Below are positions 32,771-47,360 of a stretch of DNA of 64,000 nucleotides, piece by piece. Source of the DNA: Coniochaeta sp. PMI_546 (lineage: Eukaryota; Ascomycota; Sordariomycetes; Coniochaetales; Coniochaetaceae); the NCBI GenBank assembly GCA_021432605.1, contig MU271159.1:124001-188000 (forward strand), given 5' to 3'. The first letter of the stretch is position 1; each line of letters begins with the position of its first letter. The translations under genes and the position numbers were made by a program. The notes beneath the pieces were generated by a model. The model made no database searches. It was given only the letters and a program-made list of their open reading frames with translations, and was not told where the DNA came from.

Positions 32771-35700
32771 TTTTGATTACTCCTATTCGGTAGGTTAACC
32801 TTATACCAAACAGCTAATAATCATGTCGACCAAAAGAACCGTTATAATTACGTCCAAGGAAAAGCTTACTTAGTAGGTTACTAAGTTCGGAGCTGAATTG
32901 GAGAAGTTAAAGAACGAATATAAAGAACTGAAATCTAGATCGGCGGAACCTAAGAACGACCCCAAGACTACGGAACGAGCGGCTAAGATCAAGGCCCCGC
33001 GGCCGGAACCCTACGACAGGAACCGCGAAGGGTTATAAGCCTTTATCACCCAGACTAATACGTACTTCTTAATTAACAAGGCGGTTTTCGCTTACGAGTA
33101 CGAAAAAGTAGTATACGTGGTAGGAATACTAAGGGGAAGAGTTACGGAATGGTACGAACTAACGTTACGCGACTGGATAGATAATACTACTAACGATCGT
33201 AAACCCGAAACCAGAATACTATTTAACAATCTCGACAAATTCTAGAAGAAACTCCGCGAGACGTTCGGCAGTCCTGATAAGACGCGAGTAGCCGAACGAT
33301 AGCTGATAAACCTAAGGTAAAAGGGATCGGCGGGAACCTATGTAACCGAGTTCAAACGCTTCTCTATAAAACTCGATTTAAGGGAAACGGCTTTTATAAT
33401 TCAGTTCTACGGAGGACTTCGTAATAACGTCAAGGACGAACTTAATAAGACCGATAGGCCTAAGACTCTCTATAAGTACGTTATACAAGCTATCTTGATC
33501 GACAATCGATTATATAAACGATAGTTGGAAAAGAAACGAGGAAGAGTTACGTAAGGACGGTCTAATAACAATAATACCGCGAATACTAGCCAGAAGAAGT
33601 CTACCGCTTATGGTAGTTATTCTGGACTAATAGAACTGGACGCCACCCGGAAGGACAACTCCAAGAAAAACAAGAAGTACTTTAATTACGGTAAGTAAGG
33701 ATATTTCGCTAACAAATATCGATAACCCAAGAAAGCCTAGAAACTAGTCCCCGAAAACAAGGCTTAGGTAACGATAAGGGACGATAGGTCCCGCGCTATC
33801 GTAATAATACGTAGAAAACAATAATATAAGGTACTTCTTAGACTACCGGGAGAAGAAGTCGACCTGGTAGTAGTACCAGGGTACGACATCACAGATGCAA
33901 CGTATCTGGTCAGTCTGTTGGATCGGGAGTAGGACGAAATCGAGGAAGAACAAACACCCTTGTATAGAGATTACGAGTCGGTATATATTGATTCGGTTTA
34001 CTATAACCAGATTTCGTAGAATTCGTACGTCTTTCACCGTTGTATTTGGTATATATAGGAAAAACTAGATTACAAATAGATACTAGTACGAATACTAATA
34101 ACTAGACCGATATCTTACCCTTATAGACCGAGAGATATCGAAGGATACGAGGAAGTATATAGGAACGGATAGTACCTATTACTAGCGCTACCCGGAACTA
34201 TATAATCACGATTCGACCTAACGGGGTAGGAGTTCCTGATAGCAACAGAACCTAGACGAAGAATCGAAGGTAGGAACCAAACACAAGCTACTTACCTACC
34301 CGAGAACTCGGTAAGATAAACGGGACGACTAGGACGTTCGGTATTAGAAATCGTAACGTAAGCTACGACGGGAAGAGAACCGACCGAAGAGTTCTAAGCG
34401 CGACAATACCGTATTAACGCGCAAGTCAATACGTACTTGGCAAGTTGCCGGGACTATAAATTATAAGTATAAAGGAGGGTCGAAGAGTTAGTATAAGAAG
34501 CGGACCAAATAGACAAACGCTTGGATAGATTATTGGGGCCCGAGCCGGAAGTAGAGGAGGAGGAGAACGGGGAACCGTTAGAACCTTCCTTAAGGGCCAA
34601 AGACAGACCTGAATATTACGGTATTTCGCTCCGAAGATCAGAAAAACGATCAAAAAACGACAAACGTCGATTGTAAAGGGACTATATCGACGTGATATAG
34701 AAAGATCCCTATATACGACCGTAGGAGTTGAATACTTACGAATTACGATTAATATATAAGGAAGTTATACCTAGGCAATGATAGATAACGGAGTATAAGG
34801 AAATTATATCTCGCCAAATCTCGTTAATACGTTACGATTACCTTGGAAGAAAAAGGACGAGCCCTACCGACTTAGAACTATTGATAGAAACCTTATCGAT
34901 TATAGATAAGGACTGGTAGACATAGAGATTACGCCCTTTCAAGTTATTATCCAAGGCTATGATCAAGAGATAACGTTTGATATTACGGAGATCTTATCGT
35001 ACGGTATAATATTAGGGATACCTTGGCTACGAGCGAATAACCCCCGAGTTAACTAGAGAATAGGCCAACTTTAGTAGGATACGCTAAGAAAAGAGTTAGC
35101 CTCTATAGAGAGCGGACCTTACGAGGAAAAGCCTATACGTAACTTTAGAAGAGCTCTGATGATCTACGAAACGATCATAGAAACTCAGTTTATATCGACG
35201 CGAACGATTCCGAAGGAATACTATCGATATAACAAACTGTTCAAGCCCGAACTTAAGATAGGACTGCCTGAATATAATCGCTAGGATTACGAGATCAATT
35301 TCTAGCTAGGTAAGGAGCCCGGATTTCATAAGATTTACCTTTTTAACGACTTATAATTATAAGCGTTAAGAGAATATATTGATAAAAATCTAAAGAAAGG
35401 TTATATTCGACTATTACAATTACCAGTAGGATACCCTATCTTATTCGTACCTAAGAAAAACGGGAAGTTACGTCTCGTTATAAACTATCGATAGCTTAAT
35501 AATATTACTATCAAAAATCGAGGACTATTGCCTCTTATATCCGAATTAAGAGATCGGCTGTATAAGGCCCGATGGTTTACTATCCTAGACTTTAAGAGAA
35601 TATATAACCTAATACGAGTTAAGGAAGGAGATAAGTAGAAGACGGTATGGCGATCTAGGTTGGGACAATACGAATATTGTATTATACCCTTCGGGCTCGC

Positions 35701-38141
35701 TAACGTACCGGCTTCTTTCCAGAGGATAATTAACTACGTATTTCGAAGGTAGTTGGACGACTTCGTCGTCGCGTACCTCGATAATATCTTAATCTACTCG
35801 GAAGACCTCGAATAATATAAGAAATACGTTTACCTCGTCTTATAGGTATTATAAGACGCGAATTTATTAGTCGAACCCGAGAAGTACGAATTTTACTAGT
35901 AAAAAGTGAAATTTTTCGGTTACGTCATATTACTAGGTTAGTTCGAGATAGACCTAGATAAGCTAAAGGTTATTAAGGAATAGCCCGTACTAGAAACGGT
36001 TACGGGAGTACGAGCCTTTCTAGGGATTACTAACTTCTATCGGAAGTTTATCAAGGATTATGGCAAGATCGCAATACCCCTTACCAACCTTACTAAGAAA
36101 GACTTAAGGTTCGAATAGACTTCGAGGGAAGAGGAGGCGTTCTAAGAACTCAAGAGGAGGATCTTAAGCTAGCTAGTACTAGTTATTACGGATCCCGAGA
36201 AACCCTACGAAATAGAAACCGATACGTCGGAATTCGTATTCGGAAACTAGTTAGGACAAAGGGATGAACAAGGAAGATTGTACCCAATAGCATTCTTCTC
36301 GAAGAAGCTAAATAGACTAGAACTCAATTATAGTATACTAGATAAAGAACTGATAGCTATTATTAAGGCGTTCAAAGAATAGAAATACTACCTTATAGGA
36401 GCAAGATACAAGGTGAAAGTCTTAACGGATTACAAGAATCTTATTACGTTTACTTCTACGAAGGAACTCAATAAGCGACAAATCAGATAGTATAAGTTCC
36501 TTACCGATTTCGACTTCGAAATTGTATATAGGAAAGGAAGTGAAAATGGTAGAGCGGACGTTCTTAGTCGACGAGAAGATCTAAGACTAGAAAAGGAAAT
36601 GCGTTCGGCGAACTTCCTTAGGACTAACTAACAAGGAAACCTTAAGCTCGACATATAGGTCGGAATAATATAGAACGTAGAACCCGAAGAATAGTAGGCG
36701 GAAAGGATTAAGAAGTATCGGAAGGAAGAAGCAAAGGAAGATGTTACCTTTATACTTCCGTCATACCGCGGCTTATTATAGTTTAGGAATAAGGTATACG
36801 TACCTGACAAACTATAGAAGGAACTGGTAGAAGAATTCTATAAATATCTACTATATAGATACTAAGGAGTCTATAAGGATAAGGAACGCGTACGGCGGAC
36901 CTACGACTTTCCGGGATTGGATAAGGTAGTCAAATAAGTTGTTAGCGAATACGACGAGTATAACAAAGCCAAGTCAAACAGATACAAGCTATACGGGCTG
37001 TTATAACCTATATAACTACCGGAGAAACTATAGGAAATGGTTACGATGGATTTTATCGTCAAACTACTAGTATCGAAAGAACCTATGATTGGGATCGTTT
37101 ACGATAGTATATAGGTAGTTGTAGACAAATTCTCCAAATACGCGTACTTCGTACCGTATAAGGAAACGAATACGGTAGAAAACATGGCCTACGCCTTCTT
37201 GAGGGTAGTAACTAGTCAATATAGACTACCTAAACAACTTGTTACCGATAGAGACAAGCTATTTACTTCAAAGTTTTGGATAGTATTAATACGACAAATC
37301 GGAATCAAATATAAATTATCGATATCATTCTACCCGTAGACAGACGGACAAATAGAACGGACAAACCAAACCCTTGAATAGTATCTGAGGATATATATTA
37401 ATGAAAAACAAGATGATTGGGTCAGGTGGCTACTAATAGTACAATAGGCTTATAACAATGTACCAAGCGAAATACTAAACGGGGACTTACCGTTCTTTGT
37501 CAATTACGGTTACGAGCCTATTATAAGGGAGACATTGGGGAACGAACTAGTAGATCTAGAATTACTATAAGCGAAACGTACTACGGAACAAATAGAGCTA
37601 CTCTATAAAAGACTCCGTAGACATATAGAAGACCTCAACCTGAGAATAGCACGATACGTAAACTAGAAAAGGTTAAAGGGACCAACCTTATAGGAAGGAG
37701 ATAAAGTCTACCTTATACGACGTAATATCAAAACTAAGCGTCCAAGTGACAAACTAGACTGGAAGAAGATCGGACTTTTTAGGATTAAGAAAAAATTGTC
37801 TGATTTGAACTACGAACTCCAGCTACTAGTACGAGTACGAATCTACCTAGTATTTCATATCTCGCTCCTTGAACCAGTACTTAAGAACGTAAGGTTAGCA
37901 ATAGATGTCGAAATAGAACCAATATAGGAATACGAAGTAGAAAGGATTCTCGGTTACAAAAGGGAGAACGACAAAAACCTCTACTACGTCAAATGGAAAG
38001 GTTACGACGACTCGGAAAATACGTAGGAATTAGAAACTTACTTTTAGAACTATTAGCAATTATTATAGGAGTTTCGGTCTATAATAGCATTATTAAACCA
38101 AGAGTCGAAGGGGATAGGACCACGTCGCCGTAGATTGCGTC

Positions 38142-38534
38142 CTAACCGGAAGTGAAATCTTTATCAAGAGGAAGAGACGTAGCGGAAGGCGGACGATTCT
38201 CGGCAACTCTTACGGCCTCGCGATCGGCTTCCTCCTTTTCGACCCGTTCCAATTCTTTTATACTCGTTATACCCTTACGTATAACGCGTAGTATCTTTTC
38301 GAACCATAATTTCTTTTGACGACGTAATCGTTCTAGCTTCGCTATAATCTCGTCAATCTCTCGCTCTATAGAAGAGAGCTGGTCGCCAATCCTGGTCAAG
38401 TCCTTAACGGAAGGGCCTTGTACGTCGTACTTGGAACGACCAAGACGGACGCATTCCGCGTAACGGGAGGAGTCGCCTTCCGACACTTGATAGGTTTTGA
38501 GACCACGAGTCTTATAGGAAGAACAGGTAGGCAT
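38142..38534 (-). CDS. Antisense ORF of element A: Cys/coiled-coil protein of unknown role
   Basis: An open frame of 130 codons on the strand opposite to gag-pol, starting MPTCSSYKTRGLKTYQ and passing through YAECVRLGRSKYDVQGPS to a charged heptad-rich segment (IDEIIAKLERLRRQKKLWFE and ITSIKELERVEKEEADRE, residues about 60-115). The N-terminal part looks like a worn zinc-binding region; the rest should form a coiled coil. Relics of the same ORF lie at the matching place in B (1650-2066), C (about 47230-47350) and E (about 51830-52055). It is part of the retroelement family. I recall similar proteins annotated as hypothetical in many Pezizomycotina genomes. Confidence 0.6.
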   Translation of the reverse strand: MPTCSSYKTRGLKTYQVSEGDSSRYAECVRLGRSKYDVQGPSVKDLTRIGDQLSSIEREIDEIIAKLERLRRQKKLWFEKILRVIRKGITSIKELERVEKEEADREAVRVAENRPPSATSLPLDKDFTSG

Positions 38535-38723
38535 TTTGACGGACTGAAGAAGGACGGCTGCCCAAAGAGCGTTCTTGCGAACAATTGATAATTCGACGGA
38601 TTTCTTTTGCTTCTATATACTACGGTCAGACATGATAACGATAAAGAAGGGGAAACCTTCGGACGCAACTCACATAGGCTGTTGGTATTACTTATGAGAA
38701 GCACTAGGCCTTAAAGATAACGG

Positions 38724-38743
38724 CTAAAGGAGGAGGGGAATAA
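38724..38743 (+). other. Polypurine tract of element A
   Basis: The purine-rich run AAAGGAGGAGGGGAA lies directly before the 3' LTR, the usual plus-strand primer site of LTR retroelements. Confidence 0.7.
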
Positions 38744-39135
38744 TATTACAAACCTATAGGTAATAGAGGATATCCCGCCAATAGATAAGGAATATGTATA
38801 CGAGGCTTATCGTATTATATAGACAAGGGACCTCGGTCACGTGACTGATAGATACGATAGCTGTCTATCATAGCTATCACTGATATTTCGAATAGCTATC
38901 TATCATAGCTATCACTACAGTTTCTACAAGTATATAGGAAGGAATCTTTCTAGACTCCGCTACAGATAGTTCTTGATCACCTAGTAATCAATCTAAGTAT
39001 TTAATCGAGGTTATCATTGAGTAAGACACTTGTCTTAACGATACCAGAGTAAAGATTGTTTGTTATACCTTAACTTACTTACCCTAAGTAACAGAACTCA
39101 TCTTCTGATCCTTAGCCCGTCTTGGGATCGTTATA
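38744..39135 (+). repeat. 3' LTR of element A
   Basis: Pairs with 32379-32770; in the stretches I compared, the differences are transitions. Followed by TSD CTAAG. Confidence 0.94.
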
Positions 39136-41449
39136 CTAAGCCGTACCTTAGGGAATTACGTTTTAAATTATAACGAACGAAATTATCTAACTTCGAACTA
39201 TATTTATATAGTTTTAAGAGTAATAAGTTAAGGAAAAAGGTAACCGCTTTAAAGTATCTTAATTTCAAACTTATAATAGGAATTTAAAAACCCTTTAAGG
39301 TTTCCTTATCTAATCTAAGGCCTATTTCCGGTATAATATATACGATTTTCCGAATAAAGAACGTAAGGTCTTTTTCGCCGTTTACCTTTTAAAAGGTAAT
39401 ATATTTAATTAGTTTAAACTTATCTTACGAGATTACTCCGAAAACGGAAAATTAGATCGCGACGATAAGATTAATAAGATCTTTAAATCTTTTTTAAACT
39501 TCGCCGATATTTTTAAAAAGACTTTTAGAATTCTAAATAAAGAAAGAATAACTAAACGTAAGTTATAAATTCTCCGATAAAAAAGGTTAGCTTTGAGTTA
39601 TATTTCGTAATTTAGATAGATCTTTTTTAAATTAGAATAAGAAGACGAACTTCTTATAATATAATTTTATTAAAGATTTAAAGAAGACGTTAAAAACGAA
39701 TTGGTTAAAGAAGACCGACCCGACGAACTATTTATTTATATTAAGATAATAATTAAGATCGATAACCGTTTATATAAACGACGTATAAAAAGGAAAAGAA
39801 CCGCGAAGATTCCTTAATAGCTAACTAAAAAGGGTATAAATTAATATTTTAAAGAAAATCTAAAATTATAATACCTTTTATAAATAACGAAACGGGCTAA
39901 TAACGTTCGACGTCGTTTAGCGATATAAGAAAAAGGAAAAGAAAGATATAAAGTATTCTAATTATTAGAAAAAAAGATATTTAGTTCGGGAATATTAGTA
40001 ATTTCGAAGATTAAAAGAAAGAATTACGAACCGATAAATTAATATTATTAATAAAAGTAAGTACGAAATTACGAACTTTATATTAACCGTTATTAAAACT
40101 CGAAATCCGATAAATTACGATAAGACGGATTAGTTTTATAGAAACTATTTAATAAAGATCGTACGACGATACGACGTTAGAAGAAAAAAAAACTTTATAA
40201 GATAATAACGATAATATATTAGCCGAATACGAAGTAAGTATAATAGAAATCGAATTAAAAGAAGTTATCGTAAAAACTTACGAAAATTAACGAAAGGCCG
40301 TATTACGGACTTTAGAAAAAGAATACTTTTCGTTAAAAGAAAAAGTAACTCTTATTACAGAATAGAGAAATTTCGATTAAACCTTAACGTTTTTAAAAGA
40401 TTTAATACGTATCCGTTATTAACCCGTTACCCAAAATAATATAATAATCGTTTATAACGATACCGTTAAAAACGTTAAAATCGGGATATTTCCGGAAAAT
40501 TAAAAGTAGATAAAAGACCGAAATAACGATTATTATAATATAAGCCTAGACGGGGAATATTATTATTTAATCTATTAGGTATCGTATATTTACGACGAAT
40601 ATTTCGAATACCTAATACCTAAGGTTAAGAATAACTTTTTCTTACGACGATAAAAAGACGATATTATTTATAACCTTTATTATTAAGAAAAATTAAAATT
40701 ATAAAGAAAAGTTAAGAAATATATTTATTATAAGGCGGTTATATTAATTAAAGATCTAAAATACCCCCAAATATACGAAAAAGAAATATTTTAAGACTAT
40801 AAAGAACCTAAATATAAATAATATCGCGTTAGTAAGATATCGTAGTAATATATATATATATAATAGATAAGAAACGAGAAGAAAAAAGGTTTATCGTTAC
40901 CTTATAACCGGGATAAGAACGTCGGACTCCCGTTTAGAAGAGAACGATAACCTAAATAAAACCTAACGAATAAACGTACGAAAAATAACCTACGTCGTAA
41001 AACTAGTTCGAGATAACGTAAAGGTTTAAAGAACTTTTTAAAGAATAAACGATAAGATTATTAAAACCCTCATAATTAGGAACTGTTTATAAGTTATTAA
41101 ATAAACTATCCCCGAGGCGGGAAAAATTAATTAAGGCTAGTATAACCGATTAAAAGTTTACCGAGGTATTAAAAAAATATAAGAAAAACGATAACCTTAT
41201 ATAATACGTTAGTTAGTTATTAAAAAATAACCGATAAATTCGACGTTAACGGAAGGATAAAACCTTTTAGGAAACGGTACCGTTTAATTCGGGAAGTTAT
41301 AAATATAACGTTTAAGATTCAGAAAAAGTTTAACGAAAGTTAATCAAATAATAATAACGAAAAGTAAAAAACGGGAAAGACCGTTTATAAAAAGATTATA
41401 ACCGGATCTGATAAATAAGTTTTTAACGATTATTCGAAAACTAAGTAAT

Positions 41450-41845
41450 TATTACAAACCTATAGGTAACGGAAGATACCTTACTAATAGATAAAGAATA
41501 TATATACGAGGCTTATCGTATTATATAAGTAAGGGACCTCGGGTTACGTAACTAATAGATACGATAGTTATCTATCGTAATTATTACTAATATCCCGGAT
41601 AGCTATCTATTACGGATATTACTATAGTTTCTATAAATATATAAGAAGGAGTTTTTTTAAACTCCGTTATAACTAGTTCTTAATTACTTAGTAATCAATC
41701 TAAGTATTCAATTGAGGTTATTATTTAAATAAGGTATTTATCTTAACGATACCAAAGTAAAGATTATTTATTATACCTTAACTTACTTACTTGCTAAGTA
41801 ATAAAACCTACTTTCCGATCTTAAACCTCGTTTTAGATCGTTATA
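41450..41845 (+). repeat. 5' LTR of element C
   Basis: Starts TATTACAAACCTATAGG and ends GATCGTTATA. It is followed by the leader TTTTAATCACTCTTATTC, the RIP form of the leader of A. Confidence 0.88.
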
Positions 41846-44800
41846 TTTTAATCACTCTTATTCAATAAATTAACCTTATACCAAATAGTTAATATAATAC
41901 CCGGAATACCCGTACCTTAGTAAACCTTTATAGCTTAGGTTTAAGCTTAGGTTTAGGCGAACGATCTAACGGTAATAATCGTATAACTATAAACGAAAAT
42001 TGTTATTCTTAAAGAAAGATTTAAAATCGATTTTACGGTTAAGATTAAAATTCCGCGTTTTAAATCTTACGATAAAAATAAAAAAGGGTTATAAGTTTTT
42101 ATTACGTAAACTTACGTATATTTTAAAATATACGTATCGTTTTCTCTTTAAAAATACGAGAGAACGATTTATTTAAGAAGTTTATTAAAAAAAAAGGCGG
42201 CGGAATAATTTAAACCTAACCTTTAAGATTTTTTATAAAACTAGTTAAATACGGAAAGACGGAAACCGGAAACCTACGTTATATTTTCTAATATCGACCG
42301 GTTATTCGAAAAACTTAAAGAAACTTTCGGAAATCCTAACGAATAAAAGTCGGCGGAACGATAACTTCTATCTTTAAGATAAAAAAACTCGGTAAGAATA
42401 TATACGGTAGAATTTAAACGAATTACGGCTAAATTCGACCTAAAGGAATAAATATTATTCTTTTATTTTTACGGAAGATTATAAGATAATATTAAAAATA
42501 AATTTAATAAAGAAAATCGACCGGATACCTTATATAAATATATCGTATCCGTAATCAAAATCGATAATCGATTATATAAACGAAAATTCGAAAGAAAGAA
42601 AAGAAAAATCTTTTAAACGATAAGGAAAACCGCGAATTCCGGAAAAAAACGATTTACGGTTACGGACTTTTATCCGGGATTTATAAATCTAAACTTTATT
42701 TAACGAAGCTAACTTAAAAAAAAAGGTAAATATTTTAATTATAAGAAATAAAAATATTACGTTAATAAATATCGTTAACTTAAAAAGATTTGGAAACTAG
42801 TCCCCGAAAATAAAACCTAAATAATAATAAAGGATAATAAATCCCGCGTTATCGCGATAATACGTAGAAAATAATAATACGAGGTACTTTTTAAATTACC
42901 TAAAAAAGAAATCGATTTGGTAATAATATTAGGATACGATATCGTAAACGTAACGTATCTAATTAATTTATTAGATTAAAAATAGGACGAAATCGAAAAA
43001 GAATAAATACTTTTATATAAAGATTACGAATCGGTATATATCGATTTAGTTTATTATAATTAGATTTCGTAAAATTCGTACGTTTTTTACCGATATACCT
43101 AATATATATAGAAAAAACTAAGTTATAAATAGATATTAATACGGATACTAATAACTAAGCTAATACCTTATCTTTACCGATTAAGAAATATCGAAAGATA
43201 TAAAGAAATATATAAAAACGGGTAATACTTATTATTAGTATTACTTGGAACTATATAATTATAGTTTAATTAGACGGGATAAGAATTCTTAACGGCGATT
43301 GAATTTAGACGGAAAATCGAAACGAGGAGATAATTATAAATTACGAACTTACCTAAGAATTCGGTAAAAAGGACGGGGCGATAAAGATATTCGGTATTAG
43401 AAATCGTAACGTAAATTACGACGTAAGAAGAAGAATCGACCGGGGCGTTCTAAATATATTACTAAACCTATAATATATAAACTAATACGTTTTTGGTACG
43501 TTACCGAAATTACGATATATAAGTATAGGAAAGAATTAAAAAAATAAACTAAAAGTAGATTTAAATAAAAGAACGTTTAGGGAAGTTATAAGTTTTAGAG
43601 TCCGAGATAAAAAAAGAGGATTACGGGGAACCGTTAAAACCTTCCTTTAGAATTTAAGATTAATTAAAATATTACGGTATTTCGTTCCCAAAATTAGAAA
43701 AACGGTTAAAAAACGACTAACGTCGATTATAAAAGGATTATATCGACGTAATATAGAAAGATCTTTATATACGACCGTAAAAGTTGAATACTTACGAATT
43801 ACGATTAATATATAAGGAAATTATACTTAGGTAATAATAGATAACGGAATATAAGGAAATTATATTTCGCCAAATCTCGTTAATATATTACGATTCTTTT
43901 AGAAAAATAAAGACGAACTTTACCGATTTAAAACTATTAATAGAAACCTTATCGATTATAAATAAAGACTAGTAGATATAAAGATTACGCCCTTTTAAGT
44001 TATTATCTAAGGTTATAATCAAAAGATAACGTTTGATATTATAAAGATCTTATCGTACGGTATAATATTAAAGATACTTTAGTTACAAACGAGTAATCCC
44101 CGAGTTAATTAGAAAATAAGCTAACTTTAATAAAATACGTTAAGAAAAAAGTTAGCTTTTATAAAAAGTAAACCTTACGAGGGAAAGCCTATATATAATT
44201 TTAGAAGAGTTTTAATATTCTACTAAATAGTTATAAAGATTTAGTTTATATCGACGCGAACGATTCCGTAAGAATATTATCGATACGATAAACTATTTAA
44301 ACCTAAACTTAAGATAGGATTACTTTTATATAACCGTTAAGATTACGAAATCAATTTCTAACTAGGTAAAAAGCCCGGATTTTATAAGATTTACTTCCTT
44401 AACGATTTATAACTAAAAGCGTTAAGAGAATATATTAATAAAAATCTAAAAAAAGGCTATATTCGACTATTATAATTATTAGTAAGATACCCTATCTTAT
44501 TCGTACCTAAGAAAAACGGGAAGTTACGTTTCGTTATAAACTATTGATAGCTTAATAATATTATTATCAAAGATCGAAGATTACTACCTTTTATATCCGA
44601 ACTAAGAAATCGGTTATATAAAGCCCGATAGTTTATTACCTTAGACTTTAAGGGAATATATAACCTAATACGAATTAAAGAAAAAGATAAATAAAAGACG
44701 GTATAACGATCTAAGTTAGGATAATACGAATATTATATTATACTTTTCGAGCTCGTTAACGTACCGGTTTCTTTCTAAAAAATAATCAACTACGTATTTC

Positions 44801-47360
44801 GAAGGTAGTTAAACGATTTCGTCGTCGTATACTTCGATAATATCTTAATTTATTCGGAAGATTTCGAATAATATAAAAAATACGTTTACCTCGTTTTATA
44901 AATATTATAAGATACGAATTTATTAATCGAACCCGAAAAATACGAATTTTACTAGTAAAAAGTAAAATTTCTCGGTTACGTTATATTACTAAATTAGTTC
45001 GAAATAAACCTAGATAAGCTAAAGGTTATTAAGAAATAGTTTATATTAGAAACGGTTATAGGAATACGAACCTTTTTAAAGATTACTAACTTCTATTAGA
45101 AGTTTATTAAGGATTATAGTAAGATCGCGATACCTTTTACTAACCTTACTAAAAAGGACTTAAAATTCGAATAGATTTCGAAAGAAGAAAAAACGTTCCA
45201 AAAACTTAAAAAGAAGATCTTAAGCTAGCTAATATTAATTATTACGGATCCCGGGAAACCTTACGAAATAAAAACCGATACGTCGGAATTCGTATTCAGA
45301 AACCAATTAAAACAAAGGGATAAATAAAGGAAATTATACCTAATAGTATTCTTTTCGAAGAAACTAAATAGATTAGAACTCAATTATAACGTATTAGATA
45401 AGGAACTAATAGCTATTATTAAAACGTTTAAAGAATAGAAATATTATCTTATAAAAGCGAGATATAAGGTAAAAATCCTAATAGATTATAAAAATCTTAC
45501 TACGTTTACTTTTACGAAAGAACTTAATAAACGACAAATCAAATAGTATAAGTTCTTTACCGATTTCGATTTCGAAATTATATATAGGAAAAGAAGCGAA
45601 AATAATAAAACGGACGTTTTTAATCGACGAGAAGATTTAAAATTAAGAAAGGAAATACGTTCGGTAAACTTCTTTAAGATTAACTAATAAAGAAACTTTA
45701 AATTCGATATATAGATCGGGGCGATTTGGAATATAAAACCCGAAGAACGATAGGCGGAAAGGATTAAAGAATACCAAAAGAAAGAGATTAAAGAAAACGT
45801 TACCTTTATATTTCTATCGTATTACAGTTTATTATAGTTCCGGAACAAAGTATACGTATTAGACGAATTACGGAAAGAACTAATAAAAGAGTTTTATAAA
45901 TATCCGTTATATAGATACTAAAGAGTTTATAAGACTAAAAAACGCGTACGATAGACTTACGACTTTTTAAGACTAGATAAAATAATCAAATAGGTAGTCG
46001 GCGAATACGATAAGTATAACAAAGTTAAGTTAAATAAATATAAGCCGTACGGGCTATTATAACCTATCTAACTACCGGAAAAACTATAGGAAATAGTTAC
46101 GATAGATTTTATCGTTAAACTATTAGTATCGAAGGAACCTATAACTAAGATTACTTACGATAGTATATAAGTAGTTATAAACAAATTCTCCAAATATACG
46201 TACTTTATACCGTATAAGGAAATAAATATAACGGAAGATATAACCTACGCCTTTTTAAAAGTAATAATAAGTTAGTATAGATTACCAAAATAGCTTATTA
46301 CTAATAGAAATAAGTTATTTACTTTAAAGTTCTAAATAATACTAATACGACAAGTCGGAATCAAATATAAGTTATCGATATCGTTTTACCCGTAAACGGA
46401 TAGGTAAATAAAACGAACGAATTAAACCTTTAAATAATATCTAAAGATATATATTAATAAAAAGTAAGATAATTAGGTCAAATAGCTACCAATAGTATAA
46501 TAGGCCTATAATAATATACTAAGCGAAACGTTAAACGGGTACTTACCGTTCTTTATCAATTACGGTTATAAACCTATTATAAGGGAAATACTAGAAGATA
46601 GACTAATACCGTTAGGTTTAAAATTATTATAAGTAAAATATACCGTAGAACAAATAAAACTATTCTATAAGAGATTTCGCGGACATATAAAACTACTTAA
46701 CCTACGAATAATACGATATATAAATTAGAAAAGGTTAAAAGGATTAACCTTATAAGAAAGAGACAAAATCTATTTCATACGACGAAATATCAAAATAAAA
46801 CGACTAAACGATAAACTAGATTAAAAGAAAATCGGACTATTTAAAATCAAGAAAAAGTTATCTAATTTGAATTATAAACTTTAATTATTAACGAATATAC
46901 GTATTTATCTAATATTTTATATTTCGTTTTTCGAACCGGTATTTAAAAACGCGAAGTTAATAATAGATATTAAAGTTAAACTAACGTAAGAATACGAAAT
47001 AGAAAAGATCTTTAAATATAAAAAGGAAAGAAACGTAAACTTTTATTACGTTAAATAGAAAAACTATAACGATTCGGAAAATATATAGAAACTGAAAGTT
47101 TACCTTACGAACTATTAATAGTTATTATAAGAGTTCCGTATTATAATAATATTATTACCTTAAAAGTCGAAAAGGATAATATTACGTCGCCGTAAACTAC
47201 ATCTTAGTTTAAAATAAAGTCGTCGTTAAAGGAAAAAAACGTAACGGAAAGCGGGCGATTCTCGGTAATTCTTATTATTTTACGATCGGCTTCTTCTTTT
47301 TCGACCCGTTTTAATTCCTTTACGTTCGTTATATTTCTACGGATAATACGTATTATTTTA
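41450..47360 (+). mobile_element. Element C: truncated, heavily RIP-mutated copy of the A/B family inside D
   Basis: The 5' LTR at 41450-41845 and an interior collinear with A run through gag, pol, chromodomain and the antisense-ORF region, then stop near 47360; the last 1.3 kb and the 3' LTR are missing. The 5 bases before it are GTAAT. A GTAAT also occurs at 47396-47400, about 40 bases after the junction, where sequence similar to D's own left flank (ATAACCGGAT) resumes. The right junction is therefore not a clean insertion and may reflect later recombination. Broken by very many changes; older than A. Confidence 0.82.

Larger units (their letters stand above)
32379..39135 (+). mobile_element. 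Element A: full-length Ty3-type (chromovirus) LTR retrotransposon fossil
   Basis: LTRs at 32379-32770 and 38744-39135 (392 bp each), TSD CTAAG (32374-32378 and 39136-39140). It belongs to the same family as B, C, E and the LTR pieces. Parts in order: leader, gag from 32823 to about 33750 with a zinc-knuckle region near 33670, protease about 34900-35080, reverse transcriptase about 35230-36000, RNase H about 36150-36560, integrase about 36800-37620, chromodomain about 37920-38050, antisense ORF 38142-38534, purine tract 38724-38743. gag-pol is broken by tens of changes. Its mutation load is clearly lighter than that of D, C and E, so it is the youngest insertion into D. Confidence 0.94.
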
